DNA of 64,000 nt from Mucilaginibacter daejeonensis (GCF_020783335.1 NZ_CP086068.1:2666001-2730000); one strand, 5' to 3'; numbered from the stretch's first letter, positions 1 to 8,876 are shown. Notes: generated by a model not told the origin, from the sequence alone. Program-made: numbers and translations.

Positions 1-3000
1 GAGCCGTAACGTTTCGATATCTCGTTGCTGAGCAATGTACCCACGGTACGGTCAGTATTCTTCAATTCGAAGGATGCGAACACCGGTGTTTTGTCCTCCA
101 AGGCAGGTTGTGCAGTTTCCAGCAGTTTCCAGTCAATGATGGAATCCATGCCGTGATCCTGCTTTTCGCTGTTGTAAAGCGTGTTGCCTTTGGCGTTGGT
201 CACCGGGTGCAATATGCCTGAAAGGTCTACCTTTTTAGCTTTCCAGCTCTGAATATTATCCTTAACACGCAGGAACTGCACGCGGCCCACCATCTCGTTA
301 ATGGTGCGGAAGCCTAACTCGGCCATGATCTCGCGCATGTCCTCTGCCAAAAAGCGGAACAGGTTTACCACATGCTCAGGTTTACCGCTAAACAAGCGGC
401 GCAGATCTGGATCTTGCGTAGCCACACCCACCGGGCAGGTGTTCAAGTGGCATTTACGCATCATGATACATCCGCTGGCAACCAAAGCAGCGGTGGCTAC
501 ACCCCATTCCTCGGCGCCCAAAAGGGCTGCAATAACCAGGTCACGACCGGTCTTCATTTGTCCGTCGGCCTGTACCACCACGCGGCTGCGCAGTTTGCTG
601 CGTACCAGTGTTTGGTGAGCCTCGGCCAAACCTAACTCCCATGGCAAACCGGCATGTTTGATCGAGCTGATCGGCGATGCACCTGTACCGCCATCATAAC
701 CGGCGATCAGTACCACATCGGCATGGGCCTTGGCCACACCGGCGGCAATGGTACCTACACCAGCTTTTGATACCAGCTTTACGTTGATGCGGGCAGCGCG
801 GTTAGCGTTCTTAAGGTCGAATATCAATTGTGCCAGATCCTCTATCGAGTAAATATCGTGGTGGGGAGGAGGCGAGATCAGGCCTACGCCTGGTGTAGAG
901 TGACGGGTCTTGGCGATCCAGGCATCAACCTTATGTCCGGGCAATTGACCGCCCTCGCCTGGTTTAGCGCCTTGCGCCATTTTGATCTGCAACTCATCGG
1001 CGTTGGTCAGGTAATTGGATGTTACCCCAAAACGTGCCGAAGCGATCTGTTTGATGGCCGAGCGCATCGAATCGCCGTTGGGCAAACGCTCGTAACGCAT
1101 CTCGTCCTCACCACCCTCGCCGGTGTTGCTTTTACCGCCAATGCGGTTCATGGCAATGGCCAGCGTGCTGTGTGCCTCGTGCGATATGGAACCGAACGAC
1201 ATAGCACCGGTAGCGAAACGCTTCATGATGCTTTCGGCCGATTCTACCTCATCGATAGAGATCGCCTCACGGTGATGGGTAAAGTCAAGCAAACCACGGA
1301 TCGTGTAGTGTTTCTCGGTTTGCTCGTTCACTAAACGGGCATAGTTCTTATAAACCTCAAAGTTATTGGTACTGGTAGCATGTTGCAGCAGGTGCACCGT
1401 TTGTGGGTTAAACAAGTGTGCTTCGCCACGACGTTTCCATTGGTAGATACCGCCTTCAGGCAATAGCTTTACCTCTCCTTTCGAAGTGCTGAAACCGAAC
1501 TTATGCTTGGTAAGCGCCTCGCGGGCGATCTCGTCCAAACCTAAGCCGCCAATGCGGGTAACGGCGCCGCTAAAGTAGCGGTCAACCACCTCTTTGTTGA
1601 GACCCAGTATCTCGAACTGTTGCGATCCATGGTATGACTGCAAGGTTGAGATACCCATTTTAGAGAATATCTTAAGCAGGCCATAGTTAATGGCCTTCAC
1701 ATAATTCTTTTGTAAGGTCTTGATATCGGCATCCTTATCGATAGCGCCACCGTTCTTTAACGTCTCGATAGTTGAGAGCGCCAAGTAAGGGTTAACGGCC
1801 GTAGCACCGAATGCCAGCAAGCAGGCAAAGTGATGTACTTCCCACGCATCGCCTACCTCGGCCACCAAACCTACCGATCCACGACGACCGATCTTCACCA
1901 AGTGATGGTGAACAGCCGATACCGCCAGCAATGATGGGATAGCAGCGTGCTCTGAATCCAGCGCACGGTCACTCAGGATCAATACCTCGAAGCCATCATC
2001 AACAGCATCTTCGGCATAACGGCACAAGCGCTCGATACCCTTTTGCAACGAACCTGGCTGGCCATCGGCCTTAAAGTAGGTTTGCAGCGTTTTGGCATGG
2101 AACAGGCCGGTATCGATACTGCGCAGTTTTTCCAATTGGTGGTTACGCAATATCGGGTGCTTCAGCGCTACGCAATGGCAGTGCATCTTATCCTCATCCA
2201 ACAAGTTACCGTTGTTGCCGATAAAGGTGGCTAAACTCATTACCAAACGCTCACGGATCGGATCGATCGGCGGGTTGGTCACCTGGGCAAAGAACTGCTT
2301 GAAGTAGCTCGACAGATGCTGAGGCTTGTCGCTCAACACGGCCAAAGGCACATCGGTACCCATAGAGCCGATCGGCTCCTGCGCATCGGTAGCCATAGGT
2401 TTGATGATGCCGTCCACATCCTCGCGGGTGTAGCCAAACACCTGCTGGTAACGGTATACCGACTCAGGCGACAAGCTTGAGAAGGTGACACGAGGTTCAG
2501 ACAGATCCTCTAACTTGATCTTATAGTTCTCGAGCCAACGGTCATACGGCTGGCGGGTCGACATTTCGCGTTTGATCTCGTCGTCAGTGATGATCTTGTG
2601 TTTCTCTGTATCGATCAGCAGCATTTTGCCGGGCTGTAAACGACCCTTGCTTTCCACGTTGCTGTCGTCAATGGCTAATACGCCGGTCTCTGATGCGGCG
2701 ATCACTCGGCCATCCTTGGTCACGGTGTAACGCAGCGGGCGGAGTCCGTTACGGTCAAGCAAGGCACCTACCAGCTTACCATCGGTAAAGCTGATGGCGG
2801 CCGGGCCATCCCATGGCTGCATAATGGTGGCATGATACTCGTAGAACGCTTTTTTAAGCGGATCCATTTGTTCGTTGCCATCCCATGCCTCAGGGATCAG
2901 CATCATCATTACGTGTGGTAATGAGCGGCCCGAGTGCTGTAATATCTCGATGATATTATCCAAACATGCCGAGTCAGACTGGTTGTTATCGATCACTGGC

Positions 3001-3866
3001 AACAACATCTCCATCTCCTCGCGGCTGAAGTAGTTGGATGCTAATGATTTTACGCTGGAGTAGAACCAGTTAAGGTTACTGGTGAGCGTGTTGATCTCGC
3101 CGTTGTGTGCGATCAGGCGGAATGGTTGCGCCAATTTCCATGATGGGAACGTATTGGTAGAGAAACGGGAGTGAATGAGCGCAAAGCCCGATGCCACCCG
3201 CGGATCTACCAGGTCAGGGTAATACTGACGCACCTGGTAGGTGGTCACCTGACCTTTATATACGATCGTTTTGCACGAGAACGAGGTAAAGTAAAAGTTA
3301 TCGCCAACGGCCGGCAGCGTTTCATTAACGGTTTTGTTGATGTAGCGGCGCAGCACGTATAGTTTGCGTTCAAAATCTTCGGCGTTAAGGATGTGGTGCG
3401 GTTTAAGCACGAACAGCTGTTCAACATCCGGCTCAGCCGAACGGGCGGTCTCGCCGATCACATCTGAATTTACGGGCACCTTGCGGAAACCCAAAACGGT
3501 GATACCCAACTTTTCGGCAGCGGCGTAAATGGCATTACGGCATGCTTTCTTTAACGTTGAGTCCTTTGGAAAAAAGATCATTCCGACCCCATAATCACCA
3601 AGCTGTGGCAGGCTCACTTCAATGTCAGAACACTCCTCCATCAGGAACTCATGCGGCAACTGTATCAGTATACCGGCGCCATCACCCGAAAGCGGGTCAC
3701 AACCGCAGGCTCCTCTATGCTCCATATTCTCGAGCATGGTAAGGGCGTCATGAATGGTCTGGTGCGACTTGTTACCGTTGATATTTACGATAAAGCCGGT
3801 GCCGCAGGAGTCGTGCTCAAACTCTGGCCTGTACAAGCCTTTTTGTTCACTTTCTGTTTGATCCAT
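1..3866 (-). CDS. gltB: Glutamate synthase large subunit, C-terminus cut by window edge
   Basis: Makes glutamate from glutamine and 2-oxoglutarate as part of GOGAT. About 1288 residues are visible of roughly 1500 in the family; the C-terminal GltB beta-helix domain lies beyond the left edge. The N-terminal glutamine amidotransferase domain starts with a short propeptide and the nucleophile Cys21 in HDSCGTGF. The central and FMN-binding domains follow, and the 3Fe-4S cysteine set CIMMRKCHLNTCPVG is near the left end. The start is the ATG at 3866 (MDQTESEQKG), chosen because the catalytic Cys must lie close to the N-terminus. A box CGAATATA at 3904-3911 reads TATATTCG on the minus strand, close to the Bacteroidota -7 element. 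The small subunit gltD would be expected further left but is not in the window. Confidence 0.97.
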   Translation of the reverse strand, partial: MDQTESEQKGLYRPEFEHDSCGTGFIVNINGNKSHQTIHDALTMLENMEHRGACGCDPLSGDGAGILIQLPHEFLMEECSDIEVSLPQLGDYGVGMIFFPKDSTLKKACRNAIYAAAEKLGITVLGFRKVPVNSDVIGETARSAEPDVEQLFVLKPHHILNAEDFERKLYVLRRYINKTVNETLPAVGDNFYFTSFSCKTIVYKGQVTTYQVRQYYPDLVDPRVASGFALIHSRFSTNTFPSWKLAQPFRLIAHNGEINTLTSNLNWFYSSVKSLASNYFSREEMEMLLPVIDNNQSDSACLDNIIEILQHSGRSLPHVMMMLIPEAWDGNEQMDPLKKAFYEYHATIMQPWDGPAAISFTDGKLVGALLDRNGLRPLRYTVTKDGRVIAASETGVLAIDDSNVESKGRLQPGKMLLIDTEKHKIITDDEIKREMSTRQPYDRWLENYKIKLEDLSEPRVTFSSLSPESVYRYQQVFGYTREDVDGIIKPMATDAQEPIGSMGTDVPLAVLSDKPQHLSSYFKQFFAQVTNPPIDPIRERLVMSLATFIGNNGNLLDEDKMHCHCVALKHPILRNHQLEKLRSIDTGLFHAKTLQTYFKADGQPGSLQKGIERLCRYAEDAVDDGFEVLILSDRALDSEHAAIPSLLAVSAVHHHLVKIGRRGSVGLVAEVGDAWEVHHFACLLAFGATAVNPYLALSTIETLKNGGAIDKDADIKTLQKNYVKAINYGLLKIFSKMGISTLQSYHGSQQFEILGLNKEVVDRYFSGAVTRIGGLGLDEIAREALTKHKFGFSTSKGEVKLLPEGGIYQWKRRGEAHLFNPQTVHLLQHATSTNNFEVYKNYARLVNEQTEKHYTIRGLLDFTHHREAISIDEVESAESIMKRFATGAMSFGSISHEAHSTLAIAMNRIGGKSNTGEGGEDEMRYERLPNGDSMRSAIKQIASARFGVTSNYLTNADELQIKMAQGAKPGEGGQLPGHKVDAWIAKTRHSTPGVGLISPPPHHDIYSIEDLAQLIFDLKNANRAARINVKLVSKAGVGTIAAGVAKAHADVVLIAGYDGGTGASPISSIKHAGLPWELGLAEAHQTLVRSKLRSRVVVQADGQMKTGRDLVIAALLGAEEWGVATAALVASGCIMMRKCHLNTCPVGVATQDPDLRRLFSGKPEHVVNLFRFLAEDMREIMAELGFRTINEMVGRVQFLRVKDNIQSWKAKKVDLSGILHPVTNAKGNTLYNSEKQDHGMDSIIDWKLLETAQPALEDKTPVFASFELKNTDRTVGTLLSNEISKRYG

Positions 3867-4048
3867 TTGTTAAATTAATATAAGTATAGTTGGGCTATAT
3901 CTACGAATATACTGATTTTGAATTTTAAACAGAATAAAAATTGCTTTTTTATCAATTTTCAAAATTTTATACCTTTTACGGTAACGATATTTCATTTCTC
4001 ATAACCCGCTTGGGCGGTTAGGACGCATGCGAGGGGCGTGATCAGGGC

Positions 4049-4822
4049 TTAGCGGTCCTGCGGCAGGTGCTGGGAAAGGATATCGTCTACCAGGCCTGAA
4101 GGATCGGCGAAGAAGTGCTGATAGGTGCGAAATAGTTGTGTTCTGTTGTAGGTCGTCACGTGGATCCCCTCTGCATCCATCTCGAACACCCGCGCATGTG
4201 GATAGGATACGATAATAGGCGAATGCGTGGCGATGATGAACTGCGCGCCCTTTAATACCAGCGCGTGCATCAGACCAAGCATCTCCAATTGGCGGGCAGG
4301 CGACAAAGCCGCTTCCGGCTCATCTAATATATACAGCCCTTTACCGCTGAACCGGTTGGTGAACAGTGCCCAGAACGATTCGCCATGCGACCGCTCATGT
4401 AATGACTTGCCGCCGTAGGACGCGATGACCTTAGGACCAGCCGCCGCGCCGGGTTCATCAATATCCAAATAGTCGATTTTAGAGGCTACATTGAAAAAGC
4501 TTTCGGCACGCAAAAAGTAGCCATCGTTGAGTTGTTCTGTATCACGAGTGATCCGTAGTTTTTCATGCAACGGCGAATGTGAAGCGCGGGTAGTAAAATT
4601 GAAGTTACGGGTGCCACCTTCAGGGTTAAAGCCGCAGGCCACGGCAATGGCCTCTAATAAGGTGGACTTTCCCGAGCCATTATCACCCACCATGAAGTTA
4701 ACATGAGGATGAATGCGCAGGGTGTCCGTGTTCTTGAAGAAGGGCAGATCATACGGATACTGATCAGCACGGGCGTTGTCCTTTATAAAGGTGATGTTAG
4801 TGATCGTGCCCTTTGCGCTCAT
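4049..4822 (-). CDS. Stand-alone AAA/ABC-type ATPase
   Basis: A 257-residue soluble ATPase of the AAA_21/AAA_23 (SMC/OLD-like) type. Walker A is GDNGSGKST near residue 48, a signature-like SHGESF lies near residue 144, Walker B with D-loop is YILDEPEAALSP near residue 165, and an H-loop IIATHSP follows near residue 197. There is no coiled-coil insertion, no TOPRIM nuclease and no membrane part, so the protein is just the ATPase head. It is transcribed divergently from gmhB with only 48 bases between them. No partner gene is adjacent, so its substrate cannot be stated. Similar single-domain proteins are widely annotated only as AAA family ATPase. Confidence 0.85.
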   Translation of the reverse strand: MSAKGTITNITFIKDNARADQYPYDLPFFKNTDTLRIHPHVNFMVGDNGSGKSTLLEAIAVACGFNPEGGTRNFNFTTRASHSPLHEKLRITRDTEQLNDGYFLRAESFFNVASKIDYLDIDEPGAAAGPKVIASYGGKSLHERSHGESFWALFTNRFSGKGLYILDEPEAALSPARQLEMLGLMHALVLKGAQFIIATHSPIIVSYPHARVFEMDAEGIHVTTYNRTQLFRTYQHFFADPSGLVDDILSQHLPQDR

Positions 4823-4857
4823 GATAAATTAAAGATAGTGTATTGCCGGCATAAGTT

Positions 4858-4865
4858 TAACTTTG
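4858..4865 (+). promoter_or_regulatory. -7 promoter box TAACTTTG of gmhB
   Basis: This matches the Bacteroidota TAnnTTTG element exactly and ends only five bases before the gmhB ATG at 4871. Transcription should therefore start at or next to the start codon, giving a leaderless message. Confidence 0.6.
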
Positions 4866-4870
4866 CACCA

Positions 4871-5365
4871 ATGGATACCAAGAAAAAGGCTGTATTTTTA
4901 GACCGCGACGGCGTTTTAAATAAAGAATTGGGCGACTATGTTTGCCGACTTGAGGACTTCAAGGTACTTGAGCATAACTTTGCCCCCCTTAAAGAACTGC
5001 AAGACCGCGGCTACCTGCTCATCGTGGCCACCAACCAGGGCGGCCTGGCAAAAGGCTGGTATACCGAAGAGCAACTGGCCGAGATGCACCAGCACTTGAA
5101 AGATGCGTATGCCCAGCACGGCGTAACCTTCACCGATATCTACTACTGTCCGCATCATCCTAACTTTACCGGCGCTTGCGACTGCCGCAAACCGCAGCCG
5201 GGGATGCTACTGAGAGGTATCGCTCAATATAACATCGACCCTGCCCTATCCTATTTTATAGGCGACCGCGAACGCGACGTGGAAGCAGGTACCGCAGCAG
5301 GTGTGACCGGCATCCTGATCAACAGCGATCAGCCGATCAGCGAGGTTTTGCATTTGATCAGATAA
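4871..5365 (+). CDS. gmhB: D-glycero-beta-D-manno-heptose 1,7-bisphosphate 7-phosphatase (HAD-IIIA)
   Basis: A 164-residue cytoplasmic HAD phosphatase expected to remove the 7-phosphate in the ADP-heptose pathway for lipopolysaccharide core. Visible are the catalytic motif FLDRDGVLN (nucleophile and general-acid Asp), motif II VATNQGG, the zinc cysteine/histidine set CPHHPNFTGACDCRKP, and the final acidic motif FIGDRERDVEAG. An upstream in-frame ATG at 4703 would add 56 residues antisense to the neighbouring ATPase gene and would place the start ahead of the TAACTTTG promoter box. ATG 4871 (MDTKKKAVFLDRDG) is therefore preferred. The histidinol-phosphatase half of HisB belongs to the same family, but the separate hisB in this window makes the heptose role more likely. 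Confidence 0.88.
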   Translation: MDTKKKAVFLDRDGVLNKELGDYVCRLEDFKVLEHNFAPLKELQDRGYLLIVATNQGGLAKGWYTEEQLAEMHQHLKDAYAQHGVTFTDIYYCPHHPNFTGACDCRKPQPGMLLRGIAQYNIDPALSYFIGDRERDVEAGTAAGVTGILINSDQPISEVLHLIR

Positions 5366-5373
5366 AGACCGAA

Positions 5374-7695
5374 TCATTCTTTTGAGGTCGCAAGGTCCGA
5401 CTCTTCGTTCACGCGGTCAGTGATCACGTGAACGATCTTATCCAATTCCTCGGCACATACGTTGATCATACCCATGATCTCTTCCTTCTCTTGTACCGAG
5501 TTGGCGTCTTTGGCCAGGTGGATCAATCCCAAAATAGAAGCTACCGGGCGCCTCACCTCGTGCGAGCTTAGCCAGGCGATCTCTTGCAGGGTCTTGTTCT
5601 GGTGGATCACGTGTTCCTCTTTCTCCTTACGCTCGGTGATGTTTTGGTATACGGCGATGTATCCCGCATGCGTACCATCGTTCTTGAACAGCGGCGTGTA
5701 CTCGATCTCGAGCCATTGCTGGCGTTGATCAGGAAGCCGGTGCTGCACCTGTATCATAAAGCTCTCGAAACGACTCTTGCGCTCGGCGATAACGTTGAGC
5801 GCCTCTTCCGACACCTGCATGCTGCGTAAGATGTCTATCGTTTTGAAACCGGCCAGATCATCCAGTTTGCGTTGTATGTGGTCTTCAAAGGCTTTGTTCA
5901 CCCAGGTAATGCGATTATCAGTGTCCATCACCACCACCATGTTATTGACCTTGGTAATGATCTCAGCCAAACGCTTATTCTCCTCGTCCGATCGCTTCAG
6001 GTCATCTATATCTTTGATGGCACCGATCAGCCTTATCGGCTCCTGGTGTTCATCATAAATAAAGTATCCCTGATCGTATACATATTTATAGGTGCCATCA
6101 CCCCGATGGATCCTGTATTCGCACCACCAGTTGGTCTCTTTGTTAGCCAACACTTTTTCCTGACTTTTCACAACCCGCCCAACGTCATCAGGATGAATAA
6201 GCGATCGCCACCATTTCAGATCATGCGCAATGCTGTTCTTGTCATAATTGACCAGTTGCGATAAGCTTGTGTTGTAGATAATATGGTCGTTCCGGATATC
6301 GTGATCGTAGATGACATCATTAGTGGCCTTTGACACGATGTCGTAGCGCTCCAGTGCCTCTTTCAACCTTATATCCTTCTGCTTTTCTTCGGTGATATCT
6401 TCAAAGTACGCTAAAACACCTTCTTGTGTAGGATAGGCAGAAACGCAGAGCCATTTACCCAGCGCTACGGACTTGACCTCGAACTTGGTAGATCTACGTT
6501 CATCCAGCACCTTCTTGAATCGGCCAAGCGTACCGCTTTCTATCGAACCATTGATCACCTCAGCGAATCGTTTGCCTACGATGTCAGCCTTTTTCATACC
6601 GGTCTCTTCCTCAAAACGTGGGTTCACCTTGGTGATCACCAGGTCATGGTCGAGCGTAAAAAAGGCATCGTTAAGGGTGTTCAACGTATCTTCTAGGGTA
6701 TATTTGATACGGTTATGTTCCAGCTCGAGTTCCGTGAGATCGGTGATATCCTGCATGGTACCCGTCATCTTGATCGATACATCCACCATCTGCTCTGACC
6801 TTGCCATCTGGCGCACATAGCGCACGCGGCCTACCCCATCTATGATCCTGTGCGTGATATCCAGTTCACCTGCGTTGGCAATGGCCTGATCAAGTGCGTG
6901 CTCAACATCGGCCCTGTCGTCAGGATGCACCATTTGCAGGTAGAACTTGAACACATCGGCCTTATCAACGGGCTGATGACCGGTCAATGTATATAATTCT
7001 TCCGACCATACCATTTCCATTTCGGCCGGGTAAAATTCCCATCCAGCCACCTTGGCTATCTTTTGGGTCTCGCTCAGTTTGATCTGTTTTTCGCGCAGGT
7101 CAAGGTTTAGTTTTTTAAGGCGTTGCTCAAAAGTGACATGTGCATCGATATCCTGTGCTATCACCATCACATGCATCTCGTTATTGTAGTTGACCTTTTG
7201 CGAACTCACGTTAACATAGGTAAGAGTGCCATTTGCCTTCCGGTGCACCCATGCGCCCGAGCGCCTTACCTCTGTCGACACACTGGCTACCCTTGCTTTC
7301 ACCACCTCCCTGAATTCCTCGGGCCTGATATCCAGTATGGTCATGCTCAGGAACTGCTCTTCGGTGTATCCATAATTCTCTATCGCACTGCGGTTAACCG
7401 ACACGATCCTGAGCGTTTTGATATCATAGATCCACATAGGCAATGGATTGCCTTGGTACATATCGCGGTACTGTTTTTCGCGCTCGCTGAGCCTTAGTGT
7501 GTGATCATGAACGAGTTTCCAGATGAGCAGGCCGGTGAGCAATACAAATATGATCCCTTTACTGCTACTGATCAGAAACATGGTACGGGCACTCATCTCC
7601 TTACCCAAAAAGGCCAGCAATTCATCGCTCAATGCGATCCATATCACGCCTAAAAAGGTATATATCAATGCTATGCGTAATGCCCCGGACCTCAT
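5374..7695 (-). CDS. Membrane multi-PAS sensor ending in a DHp helix without an ATPase domain
   Basis: 773 residues. Two membrane helices sit near residues 8-24 and 45-62. About five PAS domains follow (roughly 75-190, 205-315, 325-430, 450-565, 580-695), two of the PAS_3 type with the HPDD signature. The protein ends with a histidine-kinase H-box SSHEVRRPVASILGL (His712) and its second DHp helix, then stops at residue 773. The HATPase_c domain with N, G1 and G2 boxes is missing. It is not lost to a nearby frameshift, because the convergent gmhB gene begins 8 bases downstream. It may be phosphorylated in trans or act as a dimerising scaffold; this is inference. No response regulator is adjacent. 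Confidence 0.88.
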   Translation of the reverse strand: MRSGALRIALIYTFLGVIWIALSDELLAFLGKEMSARTMFLISSSKGIIFVLLTGLLIWKLVHDHTLRLSEREKQYRDMYQGNPLPMWIYDIKTLRIVSVNRSAIENYGYTEEQFLSMTILDIRPEEFREVVKARVASVSTEVRRSGAWVHRKANGTLTYVNVSSQKVNYNNEMHVMVIAQDIDAHVTFEQRLKKLNLDLREKQIKLSETQKIAKVAGWEFYPAEMEMVWSEELYTLTGHQPVDKADVFKFYLQMVHPDDRADVEHALDQAIANAGELDITHRIIDGVGRVRYVRQMARSEQMVDVSIKMTGTMQDITDLTELELEHNRIKYTLEDTLNTLNDAFFTLDHDLVITKVNPRFEEETGMKKADIVGKRFAEVINGSIESGTLGRFKKVLDERRSTKFEVKSVALGKWLCVSAYPTQEGVLAYFEDITEEKQKDIRLKEALERYDIVSKATNDVIYDHDIRNDHIIYNTSLSQLVNYDKNSIAHDLKWWRSLIHPDDVGRVVKSQEKVLANKETNWWCEYRIHRGDGTYKYVYDQGYFIYDEHQEPIRLIGAIKDIDDLKRSDEENKRLAEIITKVNNMVVVMDTDNRITWVNKAFEDHIQRKLDDLAGFKTIDILRSMQVSEEALNVIAERKSRFESFMIQVQHRLPDQRQQWLEIEYTPLFKNDGTHAGYIAVYQNITERKEKEEHVIHQNKTLQEIAWLSSHEVRRPVASILGLIHLAKDANSVQEKEEIMGMINVCAEELDKIVHVITDRVNEESDLATSKE

Positions 7696-7839
7696 TCTTT
7701 TTTCTCAATCTTGGTAGATACATATCGCTGCGTAAAAGCTTGCAGCACGTGCATCAAATATAACATCCTAACTCATATAAATGACGCGTTAGATGCCCTC
7801 AGTTCACATTGGTCAAATTATGAACATTGAATGTTAAAT

Positions 7840-7869
7840 TTTGTATTTATAAATACTTGATTATATTTG
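7840..7869 (+). promoter_or_regulatory. Promoter of the his operon
   Basis: A TTTG-like -33 element at 7840-7843 is followed, after 18 bases, by the -7 box TATATTTG at 7862-7869. This fits the Bacteroidota consensus and would start a transcript about 150 bases ahead of hisG, with the leader peptide ORF inside that stretch. Confidence 0.6.
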
Positions 7870-7900
7870 CCGCAGCTCATCAAACAATGTTAGCTATAAA

Positions 7901-7957
7901 ATGAAAGGTTTGACATTACATCATTTGCATATGCACCATCGCCCCCTGTGGCGATAA
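7901..7957 (+). CDS. hisL: Histidine operon leader peptide
   Basis: An 18-codon ORF encoding MKGLTLHHLHMHHRPLWR and ending in tandem stops TAA TAA followed at once by TGA. Five of 18 residues are histidine, at positions 7, 8, 10, 12 and 13. It lies between the operon promoter and hisG. A His-rich short ORF ahead of hisG is the hallmark of his attenuation in enterobacteria: low charged His-tRNA stalls the ribosome on the His codons. The His codons (7919-7939) overlap the 5' arm of a hairpin whose 3' arm lies just after the stop, so translation would decide RNA folding. The chance of five His codons here by accident is low. Its expression has not been shown from sequence alone. Confidence 0.78.
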   Translation: MKGLTLHHLHMHHRPLWR

Positions 7958-7975
7958 TAATGATGTATGTTTCTA
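7917..7975 (+). promoter_or_regulatory. Candidate his attenuator hairpins
   Basis: An outer perfect 9-bp stem pairs TACATCATT (7917-7925) with AATGATGTA (7959-7967). It encloses an inner 6-bp stem ATCGCC (7938-7943) with GGCGAT (7950-7955), loop CCCTGT. TGCATATGCA (7926-7935) is also a palindrome. A weak U-rich run TGTTTCT follows from 7968. A ribosome paused on the His codons would occupy the 5' arm and open the stem. Whether the stem terminates transcription or acts at another level cannot be decided by eye. Confidence 0.55.
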
Positions 7976-8024
7976 CGTGAAATAACGAACTCCGACCTAT
8001 TTTATAGTTTAATACCACCCTATT

Positions 8025-8876
8025 TTGAAAACACTTAAAATAGCCATCCAGAAATCTGGCAGGCTTAATGAAAGATCTGTAGAGCTGCTGAAGAACTGCG
8101 GCCTCAATTTCGAGAATTACAAAAGTTCATTGATCTCCCCCGTATCTAACTTCCCGTTAGAGATACTCTTTCTTCGTGACGATGATATACCTGAGTACGT
8201 GCAGGATGGCATTGCCGACCTGGGCATCGTGGGTGAGAATGTGATACAGGAAACTCAGGTAGAGGTAAGTTACCTCCAGCGCCTGGGCTTTGGTAAATGC
8301 TCGCTCAAGATCGCTGTGCCTAATAACAGCAACATAAACGAGATAGCCGACCTTAACGGCCGTTCCATCGCCACCACCTACCCTAACATCTTAGCCAAAC
8401 ATCTTCAGGATCTTAATATCACGGCCGACATTCGTACCATTTCTGGTTCGGTGGAGATATCGCCCGGTTTGGGGTTGGCCGATGCTATATGCGACCTGGT
8501 ATCAACTGGTGGCACGCTCAAAAGCAATGGCTTAAAACCATTTGCTGATGTAATGAACAGCGAGGCGATACTGATCGGTGGTAAAGGCTCTGAGAATGAC
8601 ATACTGATACAGGAATTGATCCAACGCATACAGTCGGTGTTGCGTGCCAAAGAGACCAAATATGTGGTGTTGAACGTGGAGCGTGCTAACCTTGACCGTG
8701 TATTGGCTTTATTGCCGGGCGTAAAAAGCCCATCAGTAGTTCCATTGGCCGAGTCAGAATGGGTAGCCGTGCATACCGTAATACCGGAGCGCGACTTTTG
8801 GGACCGTATCAGCCAGTTAAAACAGGCCGGCGCCCAGGGCATCGTGGTGATGCCGATCGAGAAGATCATATTGTAA
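8025..8876 (+). CDS. hisG: ATP phosphoribosyltransferase, long form
   Basis: First enzyme of histidine synthesis: joins ATP and PRPP to give phosphoribosyl-ATP. At 283 residues it is the long form with a C-terminal ACT-like histidine-binding domain (about 205-283), so it should be feedback-inhibited and needs no HisZ. The motif IAIQKSGRLNERS is at the N-terminus, and the PRPP-binding region includes ADAICDLVSTGGTL near residue 155. The start is a TTG codon; no in-frame ATG gives the conserved N-terminus. CTATTTT at 8020-8026 can pair with AAAATAG at 8037-8043, so the start codon can be buried in a small hairpin. It is the first structural gene behind the leader peptide. Confidence 0.96.
   Translation: MKTLKIAIQKSGRLNERSVELLKNCGLNFENYKSSLISPVSNFPLEILFLRDDDIPEYVQDGIADLGIVGENVIQETQVEVSYLQRLGFGKCSLKIAVPNNSNINEIADLNGRSIATTYPNILAKHLQDLNITADIRTISGSVEISPGLGLADAICDLVSTGGTLKSNGLKPFADVMNSEAILIGGKGSENDILIQELIQRIQSVLRAKETKYVVLNVERANLDRVLALLPGVKSPSVVPLAESEWVAVHTVIPERDFWDRISQLKQAGAQGIVVMPIEKIIL

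Noticed and set aside
301..3878. Several plus-strand ORFs of 60-170 codons
   Set aside because: They lie antisense to gltB, whose minus-strand frame gives a continuous glutamate synthase; no family similarity on the plus strand.
4703..4870. N-terminal extension of gmhB from ATG 4703
   Set aside because: It runs antisense to the ATPase gene, precedes the TAACTTTG promoter box and adds residues before the conserved FLDRDG motif.
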